Origin: CAYVBW01 sp964588685
GTDB lineage: Bacteria; Patescibacteriota; Microgenomatia; UBA1400; PJMF01
Reading direction: 5' to 3'
Length of the DNA stretch: 28,845 bases
Assembly: GCA_964588685.1 (NCBI GenBank)
Contig: CAZPQG010000008.1
Span: 1-28,845 of the forward strand
This document shows, in pieces, positions 21,940 to 28,384 of this stretch; the first letter of the stretch is position 1, and each line of letters opens with the position of its first letter. The notes beneath the pieces are model-generated. The model did not search any database and was not told the DNA's origin. It saw nothing but the letters and a program-made list of their open reading frames with translations. A program made the translations under genes and the position numbers.

Positions 21940-23025
21940 TTACCGCTCTTCGTCCGCCGCCTCATCCGGCACCAATTCAACCGCCTCATCCGGCACTTCA
22001 ACCGTCTCATCCTGCACCAATTCAACCGGTTGATTTCTCTGCATTAAGACCTCAAATTCTTTGAAGCTCGCACTAGGCGTGGCTTCTTCATTAAGCCTGT
22101 TCAGCTCAACTTGCACTAATTGGCCGCGTTTCACCTCTTCTGAAAAATATTGATCAAACACAAAATTACCCAGTGAATAATAAATTTTACCGTTTAAATA
22201 ATCTTCATTAGGCTGAATTACATGTGGATGCGCTCCTATAACTAAATCTGCACCGGCTTCGATTAACTGACGTGCCTGCTTTTGAATGACAGCATTAGCT
22301 GTAGAAGCGTATTCAATACCCCAATGCGGATAGATTACTAAATAATCCACTTGCGGCTTTACAGCCGCCACTTCTTGCAATACTAAAGAAAAGTCTTGAT
22401 TACCAAATTGGTTATAATTCACAAAACCTAAAGTAAAATCCCCTTCATCAAGAATGACAGCAGGTTTATTTAATACCATGGCTGAAGCACTATCACCCAA
22501 CCAACCAAAATAATCCACTCCGGCTTGATCCAAATATTGATAAGTAGACTCTGCCCCGGAAACACCAAAATTAAAAATGTGATTATTGCCCAAATTAACT
22601 AAGCCTATATTCAACTCATTCAACAGCTCTGCTGTTTCCGGCGCAAAAGTAAAAATAAAATTTTTACTTGAACCCGGTGCAGTATAAACACTGACCGATG
22701 GCTCATCAGTGATAGGGCCTTCCAAATTTGCTATTACTAAATCATGCTGCTGCAGCAGTTGTTTTAAGGCCGGACTGAACAAATTAGAATAACCAATCTC
22801 CTCACCCAACAAGCGAATATTGCGGTCAAACATTAAATCTCCTCCAAACAGCAGCTTGATGCTAGGCGGCATCGGCGTAGGAGTAGGGGGCATTGTTTCT
22901 TCTGCTGTCCACAACAATCCGGATTCTAAATTCACTCGCTGCGGCTGCTGTTGATAGTAAATATAAAATAAACCCAGCAAACCACCTAACACAAAGAGTA
23001 GTAAATATTTAATAGCACGCGGCAT
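21940..23025 (-). CDS. CapA/PgsA-family metallophosphatase-like membrane protein
   Basis: A 361-residue protein with an N-terminal signal anchor (about residues 6-24) and a Pro/Thr-rich linker, placing the domain outside the membrane. The catalytic-type motifs of the CapA family are all present: FGGDLMFDR, ANLEGPIT, LGNNHIFNFG, IYPHWGIEY, GAHPHVIQP and YSLGNFVFDQ. Characterised members help make or export poly-gamma-glutamate capsule; the wider family is a metallophosphoesterase relative, often of unknown substrate. No pgsB or pgsC is nearby, so polyglutamate synthesis cannot be assumed. The C-terminus is an acidic tail of repeated (V)PDEAVE-like units encoded by tandem DNA repeats. ATG start at 23025 without Shine-Dalgarno. 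Confidence 0.9.
   Translation of the reverse strand: MPRAIKYLLLFVLGGLLGLFYIYYQQQPQRVNLESGLLWTAEETMPPTPTPMPPSIKLLFGGDLMFDRNIRLLGEEIGYSNLFSPALKQLLQQHDLVIANLEGPITDEPSVSVYTAPGSSKNFIFTFAPETAELLNELNIGLVNLGNNHIFNFGVSGAESTYQYLDQAGVDYFGWLGDSASAMVLNKPAVILDEGDFTLGFVNYNQFGNQDFSLVLQEVAAVKPQVDYLVIYPHWGIEYASTANAVIQKQARQLIEAGADLVIGAHPHVIQPNEDYLNGKIYYSLGNFVFDQYFSEEVKRGQLVQVELNRLNEEATPSASFKEFEVLMQRNQPVELVQDETVEVPDEAVELVPDEAADEER
21958..22026. repeat. Three tandem repeats encoding the acidic CapA tail
   Basis: Units of 24, 21 and 24 bases (21958-21981, 21982-22002, 22003-22026) share CGCCTCATCCGGCAC with small changes. All lengths are multiples of three, so copy-number change would keep the frame. They encode valine/glutamate/proline/aspartate-rich residues at the C-terminus. 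Confidence 0.8.
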
Positions 23026-23045
23026 AACTAAAATTTAGTATTTAA

Positions 23046-23095
23046 TAAATTCTGAGGAAGGGCCCTCAGCGTTTTGTCCATTAGAAATGGACAAA
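23046..23095. repeat. Dispersed palindromic element, copy 2
   Basis: This copy keeps two perfect hairpins: CTGAGG/CCTCAG (23052-23057 and 23064-23069), then TTTGTCCATT/AATGGACAAA (23073-23082 and 23086-23095) around AGA. It shares TAAATTCT at the same distance and an identical 23-base block (23069-23091) with the copy at 10363. It is intergenic between murI and capA, both on the minus strand. No T-run follows either arm. Confidence 0.75.
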
Positions 23096-23137
23096 GCCTG
23101 CTCCCCTCTGACTAGGGCTATTAAACCCCCAATCACA

Positions 23138-23201
23138 CCAAGGGGGATTCCCCCCCCCTTGGAACTCACATTCTGATTTGTTCCCCGTAGCAAGCTGCGG
23201 G
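23138..23201. repeat. Further GC-rich palindromes in the murI-capA spacer
   Basis: CCAAGGGGG (23138-23146) pairs with CCCCCTTGG (23154-23162), and CCCGTAG (23184-23190) with CTGCGGG (23195-23201, one wobble). With copy 2 of the dispersed element just to the left, this gives four hairpins in 150 bases, typical of REP-like intergenic repeat clusters. A reading frame crossing them (23035-23229, minus) is not credible as a gene. Confidence 0.6.
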
Positions 23202-23208
23202 TATAAAT

Positions 23209-23245
23209 CAAAATAAAATTGCCTGCCACCTTTTATTTAAGCAGG
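23209..23245 (-). terminator. Probable murI terminator
   Basis: On the minus strand CCTGC and GCAGG (23241-23245 and 23222-23226) form a stem with a 14-base loop, followed by CAATTTTATTTTG. It lies about 12 bases past the murI stop codon. The stem is short, so confidence is moderate. Confidence 0.4.
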
Positions 23246-23256
23246 TCTAATCCAAC

Positions 23257-24060
23257 TTAACTTAAAATCTCAAATGCTTGCTTCATATTATTTAAATATA
23301 ACTGACTATTATCAGAACATAACAAAACAACGCTGCCTTGACCATTGAAGTTAGCAGATGCTTGATCAGACAGCACTTGTTTTAATCTGTTAACAGTGCC
23401 GGCGGCACCATCTACTAAACTAACATGAGCCGGTAAAAAATTTTTAAGTATTTTTTTAAAATAGAGAAAGTGAGTGCAGCCTAAAACTACTGTGCTGTAA
23501 TTATTAAGATTAAATTGTCTCAATTTATCACAAAAATAATCTTTTACCACTGCTCGATCAAAAACTAGTTGTTCGCTTAATTCCACTAATTTTGGTAAGG
23601 CTAAGGCGTCAACTAAATGATTTTCATCTAACCGTGAAATTAACTGAGAATATTTAATTTGAGCTAACGTTAATTCAGTAGCAATTACTAAAACCCTTTT
23701 GTCAGATTTTCCGTTTAATTCTAGAGCCGGTTTCACAGCCGGTTCCATACCAATGATTGGAATGTCATACTGTCGCCTCAAAGTAGTAATGGCAGTACTA
23801 GTAGCCGTATTGCAAGCAATGACTAATGCCTTAACCTGATATTGAAAAATTTTTTTAACTGCTGTTTGAACAAAAGACTCCACTTCTTGTTTAGATCTAC
23901 CGCCATAAGGTACGTGCGAATTATCTGCAAAATATAAAAAATTTTCTGTTGGCAGCTGTTTAACTGCTTTAGCTAAAACAGTTAAACCACCCAGACCAGA
24001 ATCAAAAAAGGCAATTTTCTGATTCTTTGATTTTTGGTGATTTATCTTCCTGCTTTTCAT
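23257..24060 (-). CDS. murI: Glutamate racemase
   Basis: Cofactor-independent racemase that makes D-glutamate for peptidoglycan. The 267-residue protein shows FFDSGLGGLTVL (18-29), FADNSHVPYGGR (44-55), the first catalytic cysteine C83 in ACNTATS, and the second, C195, in GCTHF. Length and motif order are those of the family. The start at 24060 is supported by AGGA at 24069-24072, eight bases before ATG, one of the few visible ribosome-binding sites here. A basic N-terminal extension of about 14 residues precedes the usual start of the fold. The yjbQ gene lies just upstream on the same strand. Its presence implies the cell makes its own peptidoglycan precursor. Confidence 0.96.
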   Translation of the reverse strand: MKSRKINHQKSKNQKIAFFDSGLGGLTVLAKAVKQLPTENFLYFADNSHVPYGGRSKQEVESFVQTAVKKIFQYQVKALVIACNTATSTAITTLRRQYDIPIIGMEPAVKPALELNGKSDKRVLVIATELTLAQIKYSQLISRLDENHLVDALALPKLVELSEQLVFDRAVVKDYFCDKLRQFNLNNYSTVVLGCTHFLYFKKILKNFLPAHVSLVDGAAGTVNRLKQVLSDQASANFNGQGSVVLLCSDNSQLYLNNMKQAFEILS

Positions 24061-24086
24061 ATAAATTTTCCTGCCTACTCTGCGCG

Positions 24087-24479
24087 CTACTCTAAGCTTA
24101 GCACTAAATTTCTTGTTCTTGGCCCATTCAATTCAATTAACACAATTTTTTGCCAAGTACCCAACTGTACTCGACCTTTATTAATAGGAAAACTTACACT
24201 CGGGCCGATTAATGAAGACATAATATGATCACCTACATGGTCCGGATTGTGAGGATGCTGATAATCTCCCGGCGGAAACATGTTATCAATAGCGTGCAAA
24301 TAATCTTGGTCAGTGCCCGGATCTAAATCGGCAGTCGTTAAACAACAGGTAGTATGAAGCACAAATAATTTTCCCCAACCTGAATCAATATCATGCTCTT
24401 GCAGATATTGATTCACTTGAGCAGTTAAATCAATCACTTGTTTAGTTTTTTTAGTTTCAAGAGAGAAATCAATAGTCAT
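24087..24479 (-). CDS. YjbQ family protein (UPF0047)
   Basis: A small 130-residue protein of the YjbQ/UPF0047 family, some members of which show weak thiamine-phosphate synthase activity in vitro; the real role is unsettled. Family features are VLHTTCCLTTADLDPGTDQDY, a histidine-rich central part (PHNPDHVGDHIMSSLIGPS), and the C-terminal signature KGRVQLGTWQKIVLIELNGPR. The start is placed at ATG 24479 because MTIDFSLET aligns with the family start. A GTG at 24536 would add 19 hydrophobic, unrelated residues. It is followed by murI after 26 bases, suggesting one transcript. Confidence 0.92.
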   Translation of the reverse strand: MTIDFSLETKKTKQVIDLTAQVNQYLQEHDIDSGWGKLFVLHTTCCLTTADLDPGTDQDYLHAIDNMFPPGDYQHPHNPDHVGDHIMSSLIGPSVSFPINKGRVQLGTWQKIVLIELNGPRTRNLVLSLE

Positions 24480-24560
24480 AAAAAGGTTCAGGCTTAAAAA
24501 GTAATAAAACAGCACAGTCTTTAAATGGCTTAGCACGCTGCTGGTCTTTACTGCCGCTTT

Positions 24561-25004
24561 TTACTGCTGCCGTTCATATTTTGTGACTAGTTCATCACTG
24601 TCCAACAGATGATCCTCGATTTCAGATTCCAATCTTTGCTGCTTAATGCTGCGCGGCAGGTCTAATTTACTGTCTAAAGCATAAATCTTAAAACGATAGC
24701 GATGAGTCCCGCTGGGCGGACAAGGTGCAGCATAGCCTTCTTTACCCGCACTGTTTATTCCTTCCACTGCAGCTAAGGACTGCTCATTTTCTCTAATCTG
24801 AGTTGTATCAGGCTTAAGATTCCAGACTAACCAGTGAGTGAAAGTGCCGCCTGGTGCATCAGGATCATCCATAATTAAAGCTAAAGCTTTTGTCTCTTGG
24901 GGCACGCCGCTGATACGAAGCGGCGGATTAATTTGATCACCGTCGCAAGTATATTTAACCGGTAAAAAATTGCCGGCTTCCAGAATAGGGCATTTAATGT
25001 TCAT
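24561..25004 (-). CDS. YbhB/YbcL family PEBP-like protein
   Basis: A 147-residue phosphatidylethanolamine-binding-protein-like fold, the bacterial Raf-kinase-inhibitor-like group. Ligand-pocket motifs are YTCDGDQINPPLRI, MDDPDAPGGTFTHWLVWNL and PPSGTHRYRFKIYALDSKLDL. Bacterial members are cytosolic and of uncertain function. The start is set at ATG 25004 since MNIKCPILEAG matches family N-termini; an upstream frame opening at 25100 would add 32 unrelated residues. It precedes yjbQ and murI on the same strand with an 81-base spacer. Confidence 0.92.
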   Translation of the reverse strand: MNIKCPILEAGNFLPVKYTCDGDQINPPLRISGVPQETKALALIMDDPDAPGGTFTHWLVWNLKPDTTQIRENEQSLAAVEGINSAGKEGYAAPCPPSGTHRYRFKIYALDSKLDLPRSIKQQRLESEIEDHLLDSDELVTKYERQQ

Positions 25005-25132
25005 GTTGGGCTTGGTAATTAATAATTCCCTTTTATTATAGATAATATTAGTTGTGCTGTCAGGGATTGAAGTTACACGGCTCAAATTATAAAGCAGCAA
25101 AGATTTTAACTAGTGGTTTATAATGGTATTAA

Positions 25133-25171
25133 GCAAGACAGCTGCTAAGCAAAATAGCTGCAAGACAGTTG
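25133..25171. repeat. Pair of near-identical 12-base direct repeats upstream of polX
   Basis: GCAAGACAGCTG (25133-25144) and GCAAGACAGTTG (25160-25171) match at 11 of 12 positions, 27 bases apart, in the divergent spacer between the PEBP gene and polX. TATAAT at 25119-25124 is nearby. They may be binding sites for a regulator; nothing identifies which. Confidence 0.4.
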
Positions 25172-25254
25172 TTATATCGATGAAGATTAATCAATAATTT
25201 AATCGCCGTCAGCAATAATTAATTAAATTGAACGAGACCGCAATCAAACTTCTT

Positions 25255-26634
25255 ATGCCAATTCACAACATTGACATTGCCGGCACTTTTAGAAAAATAG
25301 CTGATTTGCTTGATATACAAGGCGGTAATTATTATCGTATCAGAGCTTATCGTAATGCTGCCAACACAATACAAAGACTGCCTTACAATGTCCGCGATAT
25401 TGCTGAAGAGCAAGAAAAACTACAAGAAATCCCTGGTGTGGGCAAGGATTTGGCTAAAAAAATTCAAACACTAGTTGAGAGCGGAAAACTGCCTCAGCTG
25501 GAAGAACTAAAAGCAGAAACACCGCCCGGTTTATTGGAGCTGTTGAAGATTGAGGGCTTAGGGCCAAAACGAGTGAAAAAACTCTATCAAGAATTAGGAA
25601 TTAAAAATAAAACAGAATTAAAATTAGCAGCTCAAAATGAAGAGCTGCAAGTCGTCGAAGGCTTTGGGCAAATCATGGAGCAAAAAATTTTAGAAAGAGT
25701 GAAAGCTGATGATATTTTGGAAGAAAGGATGCTGAGAATTACTGCCCAACAAGTCATTGAACCTTTTTTAGCTTATTTAAAAGAATCAGACTTAGTTGAA
25801 AAAGTAGTGGTGGCAGGCAGTTATCGGCGCAAAAAAGAAACGGTGGGCGATATTGATTTACTGGCTGTTTCTGATCAACCTGAAAAAGTTAGTCAATTTT
25901 TTACCAAATATGAAGATGTGGCTCGCGTCTTAAACCAAGGAGAAACAAAGGCTTCTATAGTGTTGACCAACAAGCTGCAAGTGGATTTAAGAATTGTCCA
26001 AGCCGGCAGTTTTGGAGCAGCTTTGTTATATTTTACAGGTTCAAAAAATCATAATATTGTTTTGCGCAAAAAAGCTATTAATCAAGGCTGGAAATTAAAT
26101 GAATATGGTTTATTTGATAATCAAAAAAATATAGCCGCTAAAAAAGAGCAAGATATTTATAAGAAGCTGGGTCTGGAATTTATCCCCCCGGAATTAAGGG
26201 AAGCGCGAGGTGAAATTGAAGCTGCCCAACAAAAAAAGCTGCCCAAATTAGTGACTCTTGATCAAATTAAAGGAGATTTGCAGATGCACACTCTGGCTAG
26301 TGACGGCCGAGATGATTTAAAAACAATGGCGCAAGCCTGTGCTGATTTAGGCTATCAGTACCTAGCTATCACCGATCACTCACAAAACTTAAAAGTCGCC
26401 AATGGCTTAGATCAAAAACGCTTTCAAGAACAGTTTAAGCAAATTGAAAAGTTGGATAAAAATTTGGATAATATTAAAATTTTAAAAGCGGCTGAAGTTG
26501 ATATTTTAAAANNNNNNNNNNNNNNNNNNNNNNNNNNNNNNNNNNNNNNNNNNNNNNNNNNNNNNNNNNNNNNNNNNNNNNNNNNNNNNNNNNNNNNNNN
26601 NNNNNNNNNNNTTAAAACAATAGCTATTGACTAA
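25255..26634 (+). CDS. polX: DNA polymerase X family protein with PHP domain, interrupted by a scaffold gap
   Basis: Repair polymerase of family X, expected to fill short gaps in base-excision or end-joining repair, with a PHP domain that gives 3'-5' exonuclease or phosphoesterase activity. Seen in the first 419 residues: an 8-kDa-like domain (FRKIADLLDIQGGNYYRIRAYRNA), two helix-hairpin-helix motifs (EIPGVGKDLAKKI, EGLGPKRVKKL), the nucleotidyltransferase motif AGSYRR..GDIDLL with a third aspartate in VDLRIV, then the PHP start GDLQMHTLASDG and ITDHS. The gap at 26512 removes the rest of the PHP domain (roughly 150 residues in relatives), so the true gap is probably longer than 100 bases. 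The last 23 bases encode the C-terminus in an undetermined frame. The start at 25255 fits the family better than TTG at 25228. Confidence 0.9.
   Translation: MPIHNIDIAGTFRKIADLLDIQGGNYYRIRAYRNAANTIQRLPYNVRDIAEEQEKLQEIPGVGKDLAKKIQTLVESGKLPQLEELKAETPPGLLELLKIEGLGPKRVKKLYQELGIKNKTELKLAAQNEELQVVEGFGQIMEQKILERVKADDILEERMLRITAQQVIEPFLAYLKESDLVEKVVVAGSYRRKKETVGDIDLLAVSDQPEKVSQFFTKYEDVARVLNQGETKASIVLTNKLQVDLRIVQAGSFGAALLYFTGSKNHNIVLRKKAINQGWKLNEYGLFDNQKNIAAKKEQDIYKKLGLEFIPPELREARGEIEAAQQKKLPKLVTLDQIKGDLQMHTLASDGRDDLKTMAQACADLGYQYLAITDHSQNLKVANGLDQKRFQEQFKQIEKLDKNLDNIKILKAAEVDILKXXXXXXXXXXXXXXXXXXXXXXXXXXXXXXXXXXKTIAID
26512..26611. other. Assembly gap (100 N) inside polX
   Basis: Exactly 100 N within the PHP domain coding sequence. 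Since several hundred bases of PHP coding sequence are missing, the placeholder underestimates the real distance, unless the gene is truly truncated. Confidence 0.99.
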
Positions 26635-26654
26635 AATTTTAAGATAACAACTGC

Positions 26655-27491
26655 TTACGGCTGCAATATTTCTTCTGTTTCTCCTTCTACTGAAATTACC
26701 ACTTCATCTACTGTCTCAAACTGCAATAAAGTTTGCTCAATCTGATTTCTAATGCCGGCTACCATGGCGGATCCGGCCACACCTTCATCCAATTGTTGAT
26801 TAAAATCAACTTGAGCTGTACCGTCGACAATTTCAATGTTTTGTAACTGCGTCCCTTCAGGAATTAAAGTCATCAATCCCGCCTCTTTTTCCTCAGCAGT
26901 CGGACCCTCCAAAAGTTCTTCAATGGCAGCTTTAGCCGTCGCCACAGTGTAGGGAATTTCCCTTTCAACAGCAATTTCTTCTTCCTGACCTGCTACTACT
27001 TGCATAAAGTATAAATCAATAGTTAAAATCTCCGGTGCTTCTTCTGTTTCCTCGTCCATAGTTTCGTCATCAATCATGTCATTATTTAACTCGTCATAAA
27101 CTTCATCTGTCACTGCAGTCACTACTTGATTATTTTCTACCACCACTTCCATAACGTGAGGCGTAATGACTTGCGCCGTCATTTCATCTGTTCTATCCCC
27201 ATAACCGGCACTAGAAGAAGTAAAAGAAAAAATAAAGAGATAGCCTTGATTAGCAGCCAATTCTTCTTCAGACACCAAGGTTAAATCAGAACCGTCAAAA
27301 GTGTAAGTAGGTGAATAGTTAACAATCCAATCTTGAGCCGTGTCTCTTGCTTGCTCGATTGCTGCTGCTTCAGGATCTTCTTCTACCAACGGATCAGGAG
27401 TAAATATTTCCGGTTCAATAAAGACAACCGCTGCCGCAACAACTGTTATTATTAAAATACCGATTAAACCCCAAATATATTTTTTATTCAT
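26655..27491 (-). CDS. Membrane-anchored GerMN-domain protein
   Basis: A 278-residue protein with one N-terminal membrane anchor (about residues 6-26) and an acidic outside region. The C-terminal part (about 155-272) resembles the GerMN domain, first seen in spore germination protein GerM and also found in non-sporulating bacteria: TVATAKAAIEELLEGPTAEE, LIPEGTQLQNIEI and VDFNQQL, then a helix and the final strand VVISVEG. The middle (about 45-130) is a separate alpha-beta segment, joined by a very acidic linker (DDETMDEETEEAPE). A cell-wall or envelope role is likely; no sporulation is implied. Convergent with polX. ATG start without Shine-Dalgarno. Confidence 0.82.
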   Translation of the reverse strand: MNKKYIWGLIGILIITVVAAAVVFIEPEIFTPDPLVEEDPEAAAIEQARDTAQDWIVNYSPTYTFDGSDLTLVSEEELAANQGYLFIFSFTSSSAGYGDRTDEMTAQVITPHVMEVVVENNQVVTAVTDEVYDELNNDMIDDETMDEETEEAPEILTIDLYFMQVVAGQEEEIAVEREIPYTVATAKAAIEELLEGPTAEEKEAGLMTLIPEGTQLQNIEIVDGTAQVDFNQQLDEGVAGSAMVAGIRNQIEQTLLQFETVDEVVISVEGETEEILQP

Positions 27492-27693
27492 AAAGAGTTT
27501 ACTTATTTATTTAATAAATTTAATAAAATAATTAATCATTCTTAAATTATAATACTGATTTGAAATAATATCTTAACAATTATTTAAAATATTAAAAGGA
27601 CACATTTTTGAAGAATTGGATAAACTATTAAAATAACTGGAAACAACTGAGTAAAGTTTACTAAAATTTACTTCAACAAAACAAAGAGCCATA

Positions 27694-27722
27694 CAAAAAC
27701 CAGCGGATTTTATCCGCTGGTT
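27694..27722 (-). terminator. Intrinsic terminator after the prepilin gene
   Basis: Perfect 11-bp stem AACCAGCGGAT (27698-27708) with ATCCGCTGGTT (27712-27722) and a three-base loop. On the minus strand the second arm runs into TTTTTG. It lies about 26 bases after the prepilin stop codon at 27748. Confidence 0.85.
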
Positions 27723-27747
27723 TGAAGTTCAGATTTAATCAACTCTC

Positions 27748-28263
27748 TTAGCGAATCACTCTAATATCACTCGCTTCATGCGAAACTGTGACTCTGCCGT
27801 CAGTCTCACTCCTTGAGATATGATAGCCGGTGTCCCATCCGTCAACAGCATCACAATCAGCAGGTTCGATTGGCTCTAAGTTAAGACTTGGCTCAACCGG
27901 TAAAGCAGCCATATAAGTTGGAATTAAATTATTGCAGAATTCCGCACTCAATCCTGTCGAGCTAATAGGAGTGACCGTATCTGCTGTAATATCAAAAGGC
28001 AAGTTGCCCTGATTATCAGCAGCATATTGATGCACTGCATTCAAAATAGCATTAACATCGCTGCTTCTCTTGGTTTCGTTAGCTTGTTCAAACTGACGAC
28101 CCGGGTTAATAGCAACAAGCACAATAGCTAATAGAATAGCCAAAATACCAATGACTACCAACAATTCAATTAAAGTAAAGCCTTGTTTATCTTTTAAAAT
28201 TGAATTTTTCTTTTTCTTTAAAGATGAAAATTTCATAAAGATTTCGTAATTTTTATTACTCAT
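27748..28263 (-). CDS. Type IV prepilin-like protein
   Basis: The class signature is clear: a basic leader ending KDKQG, then FTLIELLVVIGILAILLAIV with Glu at mature position 5, the prepilin peptidase cleavage site lying between G and F. The mature protein is about 142 residues, with an alpha-1 helix, a globular part, and two cysteines (in FCNNL and DCDAVDG) that could form a disulfide. It is probably the major or a minor pilin of a type IV pilus used for attachment, motility or DNA uptake. Start at 28263 is favoured because a TTGACA-17-TTTAAT promoter would begin transcription about five bases upstream; ATG at 28236 is the alternative. A strong terminator follows, so it is likely transcribed alone. 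Confidence 0.92.
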   Translation of the reverse strand: MSNKNYEIFMKFSSLKKKKNSILKDKQGFTLIELLVVIGILAILLAIVLVAINPGRQFEQANETKRSSDVNAILNAVHQYAADNQGNLPFDITADTVTPISSTGLSAEFCNNLIPTYMAALPVEPSLNLEPIEPADCDAVDGWDTGYHISRSETDGRVTVSHEASDIRVIR

Positions 28264-28274
28264 TTATATAAGCT

Positions 28275-28303
28275 ATTAAAGCAAAGCCTTAACCTCATGT
28301 CAA
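28275..28303 (-). promoter_or_regulatory. Sigma-70 promoter of the prepilin gene
   Basis: Minus-strand TTGACA (28298-28303) and TTTAAT (28275-28280) with an exact 17-base spacer: a consensus -35 and near-consensus -10. Initiation near 28268 leaves a leader of about five bases to ATG 28263. Confidence 0.7.
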
Positions 28304-28384
28304 GAATATCAAAAAACATCTATCTACCGTTTATTATTATTAACTATCATTTATCAATATCAATTATTAACTTCAAGTATTTTG

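Noticed and set aside
21958..22026. Possible CRISPR-like repeats
   Set aside because: The repeat units are directly adjacent without spacers, lie inside the capA reading frame and have lengths divisible by three; no cas gene is present.
21649..22064. Two small plus-strand frames (21649-21840 and 21852-22064)
   Set aside because: The first overlaps the structured region and the terminator hairpin; the second is the reverse of the capA tandem repeats. Neither resembles a protein.
21940..23025. Poly-gamma-glutamate capsule operon
   Set aside because: Only the CapA-like gene is present; no pgsB/capB or pgsC/capC partner lies in the window.
23035..23229. 64-residue reading frame on the minus strand between capA and murI
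   Set aside because: It runs across four palindromes, has no family resemblance and no ribosome-binding site; it is a by-product of repeat sequence.
24479..24536. N-terminal hydrophobic extension of YjbQ from a GTG at 24536
   Set aside because: The family starts at MTIDFSLET; the extension is unrelated and would make a cytosolic protein look membrane-bound.
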